A stretch of 64,000 bases of DNA, from positions 1 to 64,000 of the forward strand of contig NZ_FOVF01000016.1 in NCBI RefSeq assembly GCF_900115085.1, in the 5' to 3' direction. The notes under the pieces were generated by a model. It saw nothing but the letters and a program-made list of their open reading frames with translations. It was not told the origin of the DNA and made no database searches. A program made the translations under genes and the position numbers. The stretch is from Dokdonella immobilis (GTDB taxonomy: Bacteria; Pseudomonadota; Gammaproteobacteria; Xanthomonadales; Rhodanobacteraceae). Positions 26,296-35,380 of the stretch are shown piece after piece. Within the stretch, counting starts at the first letter, position 1; the number at the start of each line of letters is the position of its first letter.

Positions 26296-27123
26296 ATGAA
26301 GAATCCGATTCTCTCCGCACTCGCGCTCATCAGCCTCACCCTGTCCCCCCTCGCATTGGCCCAGGCCGAAGACGAGGGCAGCAGTCCGATCGCCTCCTTG
26401 CCCTGGCATGTGGGGCCGGCCCAGGAACGCGTTGGCGCGGAAGCCACGCTGAAGACCGGTGAAGACCTCGCCTTCCTCGACGAAGCAAACAGCCGACGCT
26501 TCCTCGAATTGACCGGAAACATTCCACAGGACGATCTCTATATCGTCGCCTCGCAGAAGGAAGACTGGTGGGCGACGTTTGCATTCGACCCGATGGGCTT
26601 CGTCAAGGACGACGAGAAGATCGATGCCGATGAATTGCTCGCCTCGCTCAAGAGCAGCGACGAGGACTCGAACCGCGAGCGCAAGCGTCTCGGCATTCCG
26701 GCCCTGTACACCGACGGATGGGCGGTGCCGCCGCACTACGATGCCGGTTCGAAGCGACTGGAATGGGGGCTTCGCCTGCGCACCGAGGGACAGCCCGTGG
26801 TCAACTACACGGTGCGCATCCTGGGCCGCAAGGGCGTCATGAATGCGACCCTGGTCGCCGATCCGGAAACGCTGCAGGCCGACGTGAAGTCGTTCAAGGC
26901 CTCCCTGGCTGGCTTCGAGTTCAACTCCGGCCAACGCTACGCGGAATTCCGTGAAGGCGACCGCGTCGCCGAATACGGTCTCGCTGCCCTGGTCGTTGGC
27001 GGGGCCACGGCCGTGGCTGCGAAAACCGGCCTGCTGGCGAAATTCTGGAAGCTGATCGTGGTCGGTTTCGTCGCCCTCGGCGGCGTGATCAAGCGACTGT
27101 TCGGCAGGACCGGCAAGCGTTGA
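26296..27123 (+). CDS. DUF2167 membrane protein
   Basis: 275 residues. A signal peptide (PILSALALISLTLSPLALAQA) is followed by a DUF2167 domain: WHVGPAQERVGAEATLKT, FLDEANSRRFLELTGN, DPMGFVKDDEKIDADELLAS. Two hydrophobic segments close the protein (AALVVGGATAVAAKTGLLAK and FWKLIVVGFVALGGVIKRLF). This is the usual DUF2167 layout of a large extracytoplasmic domain and membrane-anchored C-terminus. Role unknown. The stop overlaps the start of the next gene by 4 nt. Confidence 0.88.
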   Translation: MKNPILSALALISLTLSPLALAQAEDEGSSPIASLPWHVGPAQERVGAEATLKTGEDLAFLDEANSRRFLELTGNIPQDDLYIVASQKEDWWATFAFDPMGFVKDDEKIDADELLASLKSSDEDSNRERKRLGIPALYTDGWAVPPHYDAGSKRLEWGLRLRTEGQPVVNYTVRILGRKGVMNATLVADPETLQADVKSFKASLAGFEFNSGQRYAEFREGDRVAEYGLAALVVGGATAVAAKTGLLAKFWKLIVVGFVALGGVIKRLFGRTGKR

Positions 27124-27887
27124 CCGCGCTGGATCCGACCTATCCGCTGCTGGTTCTCGCGATTGGCCTGATCTACCTGCTCGATGGTCTGGTCCTCCTT
27201 TACGTCAACGAGGCCGTGGTCGAGGCGAACGGTGACGTCTGGCGAGTACAGTTCGGCACGCGCCAGACCTGGATACGCGGGCGTCGGATTCATCTGCTGA
27301 ATCCGTTTGCTCCATTGCAACGCTGCTATAGAGCGAGCTGGCGTGTCGATGATGCGCGGACCGGCGGCACTGCGCGCGAGGAGGGCGCGCCGCCGCTGCC
27401 AGCCGGCGCCCCGGATACGCGTCTGCTCGATCCATGGGTCCGCACAACGGCGCTGGTCGTGCTCGTGCTGCTGCCGCTCGGCATCCTGTTCTGGGGCGCG
27501 CTGGGCGTCCTTGCCGGTTTCGCCCTGGCCTGGGTCTCCGCCGCTGCGCTCGTGGTCCGCTTCGCTCGCCTGAGCAAGGGGATCGGAATCGGCAGGGGCG
27601 ATTTCATCCTGCTGGCCTTCGAGTGCATCGCGTGCCCGCCGTGCGCGATCAATCTCGTGCGCAAGCTGTCCCTGCGCGTGCAGGTCGGCGAGGACCTCGT
27701 CGCATTCCTTCAGGGCTCGACGCCGGAGGATGCCTGTCGCGCCTGGTCGCGCATCCGCGAGGACGTCGATGCGCGGCTGGCCGGCATGGACGAAGACGAC
27801 CCTGCGCATGCGCGCACGGTCCGTTATCGGGCGCTACTCGATGAGCACCTCGCAGGCCTGGCCGAAGGCGCCGGAGGATCCGCATGA
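27120..27887 (+). CDS. Hypothetical membrane protein of the DUF2167 operon
   Basis: 255 residues beginning at a TTG that overlaps the DUF2167 stop (TTGA). There is a hydrophobic segment at about 10-29 ([20 protein letters not shown]), a soluble loop, then a long hydrophobic hairpin at about 112-152 ([32 protein letters not shown]) and a cytoplasmic C-terminal domain with acidic helices. No family is recognised. It is tightly coupled to genes on both sides by 4-nt overlaps, so it probably acts with DUF2167 in the membrane. Confidence 0.75.
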   Translation: MTALDPTYPLLVLAIGLIYLLDGLVLLYVNEAVVEANGDVWRVQFGTRQTWIRGRRIHLLNPFAPLQRCYRASWRVDDARTGGTAREEGAPPLPAGAPDTRLLDPWVRTTALVVLVLLPLGILFWGALGVLAGFALAWVSAAALVVRFARLSKGIGIGRGDFILLAFECIACPPCAINLVRKLSLRVQVGEDLVAFLQGSTPEDACRAWSRIREDVDARLAGMDEDDPAHARTVRYRALLDEHLAGLAEGAGGSA

Positions 27888-28129
27888 GTGCACAGGAAGT
27901 GGTGATGATCCTGCTCTGCCTCGGCATCGGCTACTGGATCGGCAGCAAGTACATGCAGGGGCCGAAGCAGCCGCCGCGCGCGGGCAAGTCCGAGGCCGCC
28001 GGCGCCTGGCGCGATCGCCTGGACGAGAGCCTCGAGTCGGATACCGGAACGGATGTACCGCCGGATCACCGAGAAATCGGAACGCCGGATCAGGCAAAAT
28101 CAGCGTCTTCACCGATTCTGGAGAACACG
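27884..28129 (+). CDS. Small membrane-anchor ORF running in frame into hutU
   Basis: The ATG at 27,884 overlaps the stop of the preceding gene (ATGA) and opens 82 codons: [20 protein letters not shown], a basic and proline-rich stretch, then a polar linker. There is no stop before the hutU ATG at 28,130, and the frames match exactly. Either this is a short third gene of the DUF2167 operon whose stop codon has been lost, or HutU is made both as a soluble enzyme and as a membrane-tethered fusion. The last ~50 bp look like a hutU leader rather than coding sequence. Confidence 0.5.
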
Positions 28130-29803
28130 ATGTCGACGGCCACCTCGCGAAAGGACTCGAGCCGGACCATTCGCGCCCCGCGCGGTTCCGAACTTCATTG
28201 CCGCAGCTGGCTGACCGAAGCCCCGTTTCGCATGCTGCAGAACAATCTCGACCCCGAGGTGGCCGAGAACCCGGCCGAACTGGTCGTCTATGGCGGCATC
28301 GGCCGGGCAGCGCGCAACTGGGAGTGCTATGACGCGATCCTCGCTGCACTGCGCGAACTCGGCGACGACGAGACCCTGCTGGTCCAGTCCGGCAAGCCGG
28401 TCGGCGTGTTCCCGACCCATGCCGATGCGCCGCGCGTGCTGATCGCCAATTCGAACCTCGTGCCGCATTGGGCGACCTGGGAGCATTTCAACGAGCTCGA
28501 TCGCAAGGGCCTCATGATGTACGGCCAGATGACGGCTGGTTCGTGGATCTACATCGGCTCCCAGGGCATCGTCCAGGGCACCTACGAAACCTTCGTCGAG
28601 ATGGGCCGACAGCACTACGCCGGCGATCTGACGGGCAAGTGGATCCTGACCGCGGGACTCGGCGGCATGGGCGGCGCGCAGCCCCTGGCCGCAAGCCTGG
28701 CTGGCGCCAGTTCGCTCAACATCGAGTGCCAGCAGCGCTGCATCGATTTCCGCCTGCGCACGCGCTACGTCGACGAGCAGGCCTCCGACCTCGACGACGC
28801 GCTGGCACGGATCGCCCGCTACACGAAATCGGGCCAGGCCAAGTCGATCGCCCTGCTCGGCAACGCGGCCGAAATCCTGCCCGAACTGGTCCGTCGCGGC
28901 GTCAGGCCGGACGCGGTAACCGACCAGACCAGCGCCCATGATCCCGTCCACGGCTATCTGCCGATCGGCTGGAGCGTCGAGCAGTGGCTCGACGAACAGA
29001 AGGTCAATCCCGACAAGGTGCGCGACGCGGCCAAGAAATCGATGCGCGTGCACGTGGAAGCCATGCTCGCATTCGCGGCGCGGGGCATTCCGACTTTCGA
29101 CTACGGAAACAACATCCGCCAGATGGCCAAGGACGAAGGCTGTGCCAATGCCTTCGATTTCCCCGGATTCGTGCCGGCCTATGTGCGTCCGCTATTCTGC
29201 CGCGGCATCGGCCCGTTCCGCTGGGTGGCGCTGAGCGGCGACCCCGAGGACATCTACAAGACCGACGCCAAGGTCAAGGAATTGATTCCCGACGATGCGC
29301 ACCTGCACAACTGGCTCGACATGGCGCGCGAGCGCATCAGCTTCCAGGGCCTGCCGGCACGTATCTGCTGGGTCGGCCTCGGCCAGCGCCACAAGCTCGG
29401 CCTGGCGTTCAACGAGATGGTCCGCAACGGCGAACTGAAGGCCCCGGTCGTGATCGGACGCGACCATCTCGACTCCGGCAGCGTGGCCAGTCCCAATCGC
29501 GAAACCGAGGCCATGCGGGACGGCAGCGATGCGGTCAGCGACTGGCCGCTGCTCAACGCCATGCTCAACGTGGCCGGTGGCGCGACCTGGGTCTCGCTGC
29601 ATCATGGCGGCGGCGTCGGCATGGGGTATTCGCAGCATTCCGGCGTCGTCATCGTTTGCGACGGGACCGAAGCGGCGGACCGGCGTCTTGCCCGCGTGCT
29701 CTGGAACGATCCGGGCACCGGGGTCATGCGCCATGCAGATGCCGGTTACGAGATCGCCAAGGCGTGCGCAAAGGAACAGGGTCTCAAGCTGCCGATGGCA
29801 TGA
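28130..29803 (+). CDS. hutU: Urocanate hydratase
   Basis: 557 residues, the normal length. It hydrates urocanate to imidazolone propionate with a tightly bound NAD+. Diagnostic stretches: [42 protein letters not shown], the NAD-binding [18 protein letters not shown], and the active-site segment SGYSQ-like [15 protein letters not shown] with LHHGGGVG before it. The ATG at 28,130 has GGAG 6 nt upstream, so it is the main start even though the frame is open back to 27,884. The other hut genes lie 5-8 kb away. Confidence 0.95.
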   Translation: MSTATSRKDSSRTIRAPRGSELHCRSWLTEAPFRMLQNNLDPEVAENPAELVVYGGIGRAARNWECYDAILAALRELGDDETLLVQSGKPVGVFPTHADAPRVLIANSNLVPHWATWEHFNELDRKGLMMYGQMTAGSWIYIGSQGIVQGTYETFVEMGRQHYAGDLTGKWILTAGLGGMGGAQPLAASLAGASSLNIECQQRCIDFRLRTRYVDEQASDLDDALARIARYTKSGQAKSIALLGNAAEILPELVRRGVRPDAVTDQTSAHDPVHGYLPIGWSVEQWLDEQKVNPDKVRDAAKKSMRVHVEAMLAFAARGIPTFDYGNNIRQMAKDEGCANAFDFPGFVPAYVRPLFCRGIGPFRWVALSGDPEDIYKTDAKVKELIPDDAHLHNWLDMARERISFQGLPARICWVGLGQRHKLGLAFNEMVRNGELKAPVVIGRDHLDSGSVASPNRETEAMRDGSDAVSDWPLLNAMLNVAGGATWVSLHHGGGVGMGYSQHSGVVIVCDGTEAADRRLARVLWNDPGTGVMRHADAGYEIAKACAKEQGLKLPMA

Positions 29804-29944
29804 CCGCGGGTCCAATGAGGCGCAAGCGCGCCGGCCCTGGCAGCTGGCTCTTTCGCCGTGCACGATTACAGCGCCGGACTGGCTAAACGATTTTCCGCCG
29901 CGCCGCATCCATGTGCTTCGGGCCATCCATGCACGGGGAACGTC

Positions 29945-31234
29945 ATGCACATTCGATCAAGGTCTCGCCACCCCCTCATTCGTTGCGGGTGTGCGCTGGC
30001 ATTCCTGCTGGTGGCCGCTCATGCCGCGTCCGCGGAAAAGCAGGTACCCCCCGCACTGAAGGATGCGTTGACCGAGGTGCGCGCGGACCTGGTCATGTCC
30101 GACCAGGGATTTTCGGGGGAGGGTGCCGCCATCCTCGACAGCGCGGTTCGCCAGTCGCGCTTCGTGCTGCTCGGCGAGGATCATTTCTCGCGCGAGATTC
30201 CACGCTTCACGGCGAACCTGTGCGACATCATGAAACCCGACGCCTACGCCGTCGAGGCCGGTCCGGAAGCAGCACGGTTCGTGACTTCGGTACTGCGCAG
30301 CCCGACCCGCAGGAAGCAGATCGCGGAGCATGCGCGTACCTGGCCCAACAGCATTGCGTTCCTCGACGTCGTCGAGGAAAACGATGCCGCTGCACATTGC
30401 GCCGGGGTGTCGCGAAATCCGCGCTTTGCGCTCTGGGGGCTCGACCAGGAGTTCCTCGGCGCGACCGGGACCCTGCTCGAGGCGATGCGCGCGACCCGGC
30501 CCGGTCCGGCCGCGCTTGCCGCGATCGCCGACCTGATGGCGCGCGACACACGCATCGTCGAGCAGTCCCGACAGAGCGGCGACCCCGGGCAGCTGTTGCT
30601 GCTCAGTGCGACGGAGGCGGACCTGAAACCATTGGCCGACGCCATAACGACCGACGGCAACGACGCAACGCGCCGACTGCTCGATGAACTGCTCGTTTCG
30701 CGCCGGATCTATCGACTCAATGCCGAGGGATCACCGGACTCGAACAGCGACCGAGCGCAACTCTTCAAGCAGCACTTCCTGGCCGAGTATGCAGAGACGG
30801 CGAAGAAGATCGCGCAGCCACGCATTCTGTTCAAGTTCGGTGACAACCATTCGGGCAAGGGTTTCAGTCCGCTGCAGGTCCGCGATATCGGCAACTTCGT
30901 GGCCGAGTTTGCGGACGGCGAAAAAGCCGGCTCCCTGCACATCATGGTGTTTGGCGCGCGCGGCAAGCACGGCGCGTTCGCCGGTTACGACAGGCCACTC
31001 AAGGACGAGCCATTCGCGATCACCGATTATCCCGAATATCGCTGGATGGAGCCGGCGGTGGCCGGGATGCTGGCCGACCAGGAAAAGGGCGCGGGGACGA
31101 CGCTGACCCTCTACGACCTGAGGAAATTGCGCTTTCGCCACATCGACATGCCGCCCGACTGGAAGCGCATCGTATTCAGCTACGACCTGATGGTGCTGAT
31201 GCCGGAGATCAGCGCCTCGTCCCTGATCCGTTAG
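29945..31234 (+). CDS. Secreted protein with EreA/ChaN-like fold, function unknown
   Basis: 429 residues. A signal peptide (CALAFLLVAAHAASAE) is followed by FVLLGEDHFSREIPRF near residue 70 and, in the second half, LFKFGDNHSGKGFSP. Paired GE.H and GD.H signatures of this type occur in the erythromycin esterase/ChaN/TraB (Tiki-like) fold, where the Glu and His residues are catalytic or metal ligands. Which branch this is cannot be decided by eye. The C-terminal half is variable. It converges with the lipoprotein hydrolase gene, overlapping by 26 bp. Confidence 0.6.
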   Translation: MHIRSRSRHPLIRCGCALAFLLVAAHAASAEKQVPPALKDALTEVRADLVMSDQGFSGEGAAILDSAVRQSRFVLLGEDHFSREIPRFTANLCDIMKPDAYAVEAGPEAARFVTSVLRSPTRRKQIAEHARTWPNSIAFLDVVEENDAAAHCAGVSRNPRFALWGLDQEFLGATGTLLEAMRATRPGPAALAAIADLMARDTRIVEQSRQSGDPGQLLLLSATEADLKPLADAITTDGNDATRRLLDELLVSRRIYRLNAEGSPDSNSDRAQLFKQHFLAEYAETAKKIAQPRILFKFGDNHSGKGFSPLQVRDIGNFVAEFADGEKAGSLHIMVFGARGKHGAFAGYDRPLKDEPFAITDYPEYRWMEPAVAGMLADQEKGAGTTLTLYDLRKLRFRHIDMPPDWKRIVFSYDLMVLMPEISASSLIR

Positions 31235-32066
31235 TGGCATCCGTCGATGGCTCGACGGATGAGTTGAGCGGCGCAAAGGTTCGTGACGGCTCGCGTGCCC
31301 CTCGCGCTGCGTCGACGCGCGCGCCCGCGGCGCGGTCGAGCAGCGTGCCCGCAGCACGAAGCCACAGGTCCCAATCGTGACGACCAGGCAATGCCAGGAC
31401 GTGATCGGCGGGCAGGGCCGGAGCCATCAACCCGATCGGCGTGCGAAATGGTTCCTCGGTCCCGTAGCTGAGCCAGATCGCCTGCGCGCGGACCGCGTGG
31501 TCCTGCCAACTTTTGAGTGTGCGCCAGAGTTCACGTTGGAAGGTGTCGGGCCCAAGCGCCTGGTGCGGGCCCGGTTTCCACTTCGCGAGTCCGCCGGCAT
31601 TGCGGATTTCGTCCTGCAGCGCTGCCTCGCCGAGGTAAGGAGAAAGCAGCAGGATGCCGTCGGTCTCGCCAGGGTGTTCGTGCTCGTAGAGAATCGCGCC
31701 CATTCCGCCCAGCGAGATGCCCAGCAGCCAGATCTCACGGTAGCCTCGCTCACGCATCGGGGCGACGACCTCGTCGTGCAATCGTGTCGTCGCGCGACCC
31801 TCTTTGTAGAACGGCATGGTCAGCCCGGTAAGGATCACGTCGGCCTCGGGCCAGTGCCGCTGGATCACGGCGGCCAGGTTGCGGCGTTGTAGCGAGTCGA
31901 GGTCGTCACCGCGACCGGGCAGCACGATCACGGCGCGATGGGCAGCTGACGGCGCCGCGACCGTCGCGGTCGGGATCGGACGACTCACGTCGCCACCGGC
32001 CGCGCAGCCGCCAAGGACCAGAACCAGCAGCGTGCCCAGGAGAAACGGAGTGATTCTTGCAGTCAT
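31209..32066 (-). CDS. Alpha/beta hydrolase lipoprotein
   Basis: 285 residues. Lipobox signal TLLVLVLGGCAAGG. The alpha/beta hydrolase core has VIVLPGRGDDLDSL and the nucleophile elbow GISLGGMG (Ser near residue 120); a late ALPGRHDW supplies Asp and His candidates. It is a probable envelope esterase or peptidase of unknown substrate. The ATG at 32,066 is chosen because it starts the signal peptide. It lies 103 bp downstream of ybhN and may be the last gene of that operon. Confidence 0.82.
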   Translation of the reverse strand: MTARITPFLLGTLLVLVLGGCAAGGDVSRPIPTATVAAPSAAHRAVIVLPGRGDDLDSLQRRNLAAVIQRHWPEADVILTGLTMPFYKEGRATTRLHDEVVAPMRERGYREIWLLGISLGGMGAILYEHEHPGETDGILLLSPYLGEAALQDEIRNAGGLAKWKPGPHQALGPDTFQRELWRTLKSWQDHAVRAQAIWLSYGTEEPFRTPIGLMAPALPADHVLALPGRHDWDLWLRAAGTLLDRAAGARVDAARGAREPSRTFAPLNSSVEPSTDATNGSGTRR

Positions 32067-32169
32067 GGGAATCCTCGGCGTCGGCCGCAAACCCCGGCCT
32101 GTGCCGATGGTGATCGGCAAACACCTGCAGGGCAATCGCCGCGGCCCTGGTGAGCCGGTTCGGGTTGGG

Positions 32170-33117
32170 TCATGAGCGTACGCCTGTCCCGTGCTTGCCG
32201 CGCCACTCAAGGACGAGCGCGACGCCCAGGCCGAGCAGCAGTGGCAGCAGGTAGTGGACGCAGCGGTAGGCGAGCAGGGCCGCAAGCACATGGCCCTGGC
32301 CGAGCGTCGAACCGAGCGAGGACAGCATGACTGCCTCGGTAACGCCGAGTCCGGCCGGGATGCGGACGATCAGTCCGGCCACCGCCGACACCAGCAGCGA
32401 AACGAGGACGACGCGGTAGTCCGCATCGCCCATCAGCAGCGCCAGCGAGGCGGCTGAAAGGAGCCACACCGGTGTGGCCAGGACCGCCTGCAGTCCGGCG
32501 ATGCGTGCCTTGGGCAGGTGCAGCTCGGCACCCCGGATGCGCCAGCTCCGGCCGGAGCCGCGCCAGCAGATGCCGAGATAGAACAGCCAGCAGCAAACCG
32601 CAGCGACGCCGATCGCGCGCGCGGCGCCGGGTCCGACTGGCCAGGCTGCGGGTACTGATCCGGGCCACACGACGAGGGCTGTGCCAAGGACCAGCAAATA
32701 ACCCGACCAGTTCGTCAGCAGGTTGAAGGCGACGGCCGAAGCGGCCCGGGCGGGCGCTATGCTGCGGGCCGCATAGAGACGCACCCTCAAGGCGAGCGCG
32801 CCGATGGTCGCACCGAGGGTCAGGTTGCAGGCATAGCTGGCAAATCCGATCGCGCAGACTGTCCGGCGAGGCAGCGAAATTCCCACCTGGCGCGCCGCCA
32901 GCCATTCAAAGCCTGCGTACAGTGCGTAGGTCGCGAGGCTGCAGGCCGTGGCCGTCGCCAGCCGCGACGGCGACAGGGCCAGCAGCGACTTGCGCGCGTC
33001 GGCCCAATCCAGATCGCGCGCAATCAGGATGAGCAGCACGCCGACGGCGATATACAGAGCGGCCACGCCCGCCCGGATCAACCATTGCCGGCGTCGCGAC
33101 CTCGCGTGTTCAGGCAT
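32170..33117 (-). CDS. ybhN: YbhN/UPF0104 (lysylphosphatidylglycerol synthase TM-like) membrane protein
   Basis: 315 residues, mostly hydrophobic, with about eight membrane segments. It shows the UPF0104 pattern: FASYACNLTLGATIGALALRVRLY, NLLTNWSGYLL and a late IVRIPAGLGVTEAVMLSSLG, the 'P.G.G..E' signature shared with the flippase-like half of MprF. It begins 8 bp inside the end of clsB. The gene order ybhP, clsB (ybhO), ybhN is the same as in E. coli, which suggests a joint role in moving or making cardiolipin-type lipids. Confidence 0.88.
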   Translation of the reverse strand: MPEHARSRRRQWLIRAGVAALYIAVGVLLILIARDLDWADARKSLLALSPSRLATATACSLATYALYAGFEWLAARQVGISLPRRTVCAIGFASYACNLTLGATIGALALRVRLYAARSIAPARAASAVAFNLLTNWSGYLLVLGTALVVWPGSVPAAWPVGPGAARAIGVAAVCCWLFYLGICWRGSGRSWRIRGAELHLPKARIAGLQAVLATPVWLLSAASLALLMGDADYRVVLVSLLVSAVAGLIVRIPAGLGVTEAVMLSSLGSTLGQGHVLAALLAYRCVHYLLPLLLGLGVALVLEWRGKHGTGVRS

Positions 33118-34426
33118 GCTGACCCTGCCTGTGCCGATCGGTTTCGACTGCAGTCGTCGGCGCCGTGTCCTGGTCCGCTTCTTGCGCGGGCTCGTCCCGG
33201 CGTGCCGCCTCGGGCGATTCCGCAACGGATCCGGGCATCGGGTAGTCCTCGGCCAGTTCCCGCGAGTTGCGCGAGACTCGGAGGATGCTCGCCTCGCCTG
33301 CACTGAATGATCGGGCGAAGCGTGGGAAATAGCGAAGGAAGTGAAACAGGACGACGCCGAGCAGCGGCCGGAACCACCGGCCGGCAGACATGGCTTCGTC
33401 ACCCACGGGCCGGCATTGCCCGTCCGCCAGCCCTTGCAGTTTTTCGTGCAGCGCCTTGTTCAGGGCTCGGTCCCTGGCGACGATATTGGCCTCGAGGTTC
33501 AACCACAGGCTCAGCGGATCGAGATTGCTCGAGCCAATCGTGACCCATTCGTCATCGACCAGCGCGACCTTTCCGTGGAACGGGCGAGCGCAGTACTCGA
33601 AGACCTCGACGCCGGCGGGAAGCAGGTAGCGATACAGAGAACGGGTCCCTGCGGCGACGCTCGGCATGTCGGGCTGGCCCTGCATGATCAGGCGCACCGA
33701 AACGCCGCGTCGTGCGGCATTGCGCAGCTCCCTGAGCAGCCGGTAGCCGGGCAGGAAATAGGCATTGGCAATCACGATGCGCTTGCGTGCGTTGCGGATG
33801 GCTTCGCGATAGTGGCGCTCGATGTCGTGGCGATGGCTTCGGTTGTCGCGCTCGATGAACGCGACGCAGGCGTCGCCGTCGGCCGCGGCGTCGCCAGGCG
33901 GCGGATCATTTTCCGGTTTTTTCGAGAGCAACGCGCGGGATGAGCGCAGGATGTCGGCGACCACGGGTCCGGTCACTTCGACCGCATAATCCTGTTTGGC
34001 ATCGGCGCCGGAGTCGGCCAGATGATCCTCCGAGAAGTTGATGCCGCCGACGTACGCGACGCGCTCGTCGACGATGACGATCTTGCGATGCAGGCGCCGA
34101 AACAGATTGGTGCGGAAACCCAGCAGTCGCCGGCGCGGATCGAAGACGTGGACGCGGACACCGGCCTCGACCAGCGAGCCCAGGAACTCCGCCGAGAACG
34201 AGGGTGACCCGTAGCCGTCGACGAGCAGGTCGACCAAGGCGCCGGCGTCGGCGGCTTCGATCAGCGCACGGCGCAGTTGCTCGCCGACGGGATCCTCGAA
34301 CAGGATGAAGGTCTCGACGATGACGGATCTGCGCGCATTCCGAATCGTTTCGAATGCGCGCGGATAGTATTCCTCGCCATTCTCGAGGAGTCGGACCGCG
34401 TTGCCTTCGCGCCACCGCGTCTTCAC
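33110..34426 (-). CDS. clsB: Cardiolipin synthase B
   Basis: 438 residues, phospholipase D superfamily. Two HKD sites are visible: HRKIVIVDERVAYVGGINFS near residues 114-133 and HGKVALVDDEWVTIGSSNLD near 286-305. The N-terminus WREGNAVRLLENGEEYYP matches E. coli ClsB, so the GTG at 34,426 is taken as the start; it overlaps the ybhP stop by 4 nt (GTGA). The enzyme joins phosphatidyl groups to make cardiolipin at the inner membrane. The C-terminal ~60 residues are an extra, charged, Glu/Asp/Ala-rich tail. Confidence 0.93.
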   Translation of the reverse strand: MKTRWREGNAVRLLENGEEYYPRAFETIRNARRSVIVETFILFEDPVGEQLRRALIEAADAGALVDLLVDGYGSPSFSAEFLGSLVEAGVRVHVFDPRRRLLGFRTNLFRRLHRKIVIVDERVAYVGGINFSEDHLADSGADAKQDYAVEVTGPVVADILRSSRALLSKKPENDPPPGDAAADGDACVAFIERDNRSHRHDIERHYREAIRNARKRIVIANAYFLPGYRLLRELRNAARRGVSVRLIMQGQPDMPSVAAGTRSLYRYLLPAGVEVFEYCARPFHGKVALVDDEWVTIGSSNLDPLSLWLNLEANIVARDRALNKALHEKLQGLADGQCRPVGDEAMSAGRWFRPLLGVVLFHFLRYFPRFARSFSAGEASILRVSRNSRELAEDYPMPGSVAESPEAARRDEPAQEADQDTAPTTAVETDRHRQGQHA

Positions 34427-35214
34427 AGGCTCACCTGGGAAAAGAGGGGCACATGGTCGGAAAGGTGCGGCCACGGTGCGGTCTTGAGCACGTGCGCCTG
34501 TTCGATGCGAACTCCGCGCACGTAGATGCGGTCGAGCTTGAGCAGGGGCAGGCGCCCGGGAAAGGTCCTGGCGCTGGCCCGGGTGTGCTCCTTGAACACA
34601 TCGCGGGTGCCGATCGGTTCCAGGATGCCGGTCGCACGTTCGCGCCAGTCATTGAAATCTCCAGCGATGATCAGCGCCGCATCATCCGGAACGCGTGAGT
34701 TCACGTGCTCGGAAAGTTGCCGAAGCTGCGCGCTGCGATCCCTTTCGGTCAGGCCGAGATGAACGCAGTAGGCATAGACATCGCGATCGACGGGCGGCAC
34801 CTGGATGCGGCAGTAGAGAATGCCGCGTCGCTCCACCTTGCGTACCGAGACATCGATGTTCTCATGCTCGACGATCGGATACTTCGACAGCAACGCGTTG
34901 CCGTGGTCGCCATCCTGGTAGACGGCGTTGCGTCCGTAGGCGAATTGCGGCCACATCGAGTCGGCTAGGTATTCGTACTGCGGACGTTCGGGCCAATGCG
35001 CCCAACGACGGGCGTGTCCTTCGTGTTCACCGTGGACTTCCTGGAGGAATACGAGGTCGGCCCGGGTGCTGCGAACGGCGTCCCTCAGTTCGGGGAGCAC
35101 GAACGCGCGATTGAAGGCGGTGAAGCCCTTGTGCGTGTTGATCGTCAAAACGCGCAGGGTGTGGCGCGCGTCGATGTGCGCATCGGGATGCGTTTCGGGA
35201 GCTGCGGAAATCAT
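34423..35214 (-). CDS. ybhP: Endonuclease/exonuclease/phosphatase family protein YbhP
   Basis: 263 residues. The EEP fold is shown by LRVLTINTHKGFT, LVFLQEVHGEHEGH (metal-binding Glu), IIAGDFNDW (catalytic Asp and Asn) and the terminal LSDHVPLF (catalytic His). The KGFTxFNR..LPELR pattern is typical of YbhP. It is the first gene of the ybhP-clsB-ybhN operon; the enzyme may be a phosphodiesterase acting on a lipid-linked substrate, but that is unproven. Start: the ATG at 35,214; the longer frame is leader. Confidence 0.9.
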   Translation of the reverse strand: MISAAPETHPDAHIDARHTLRVLTINTHKGFTAFNRAFVLPELRDAVRSTRADLVFLQEVHGEHEGHARRWAHWPERPQYEYLADSMWPQFAYGRNAVYQDGDHGNALLSKYPIVEHENIDVSVRKVERRGILYCRIQVPPVDRDVYAYCVHLGLTERDRSAQLRQLSEHVNSRVPDDAALIIAGDFNDWRERATGILEPIGTRDVFKEHTRASARTFPGRLPLLKLDRIYVRGVRIEQAHVLKTAPWPHLSDHVPLFSQVSL

Positions 35215-35380
35215 CGCTACAGTGTTGCCGATCGATGATGAATTCACCGTGTCTCGATGGCGAGGTCCGTGCATATCGCAGGCAACATCGAGCGGAGCAG
35301 ACCCGGGGCGCGCTCGATTTCCGTACGCATGCAAGCATGGTGAAGGCGCAGCAAGCCGTTAATGCGCAGTCAGCGAGCCT

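Noticed and set aside
26032-26934. 300-codon minus-strand frame opposite DUF2167
   Set aside because: DUF2167 on the other strand has a signal peptide, family motifs and operon overlaps; the antisense product has none.
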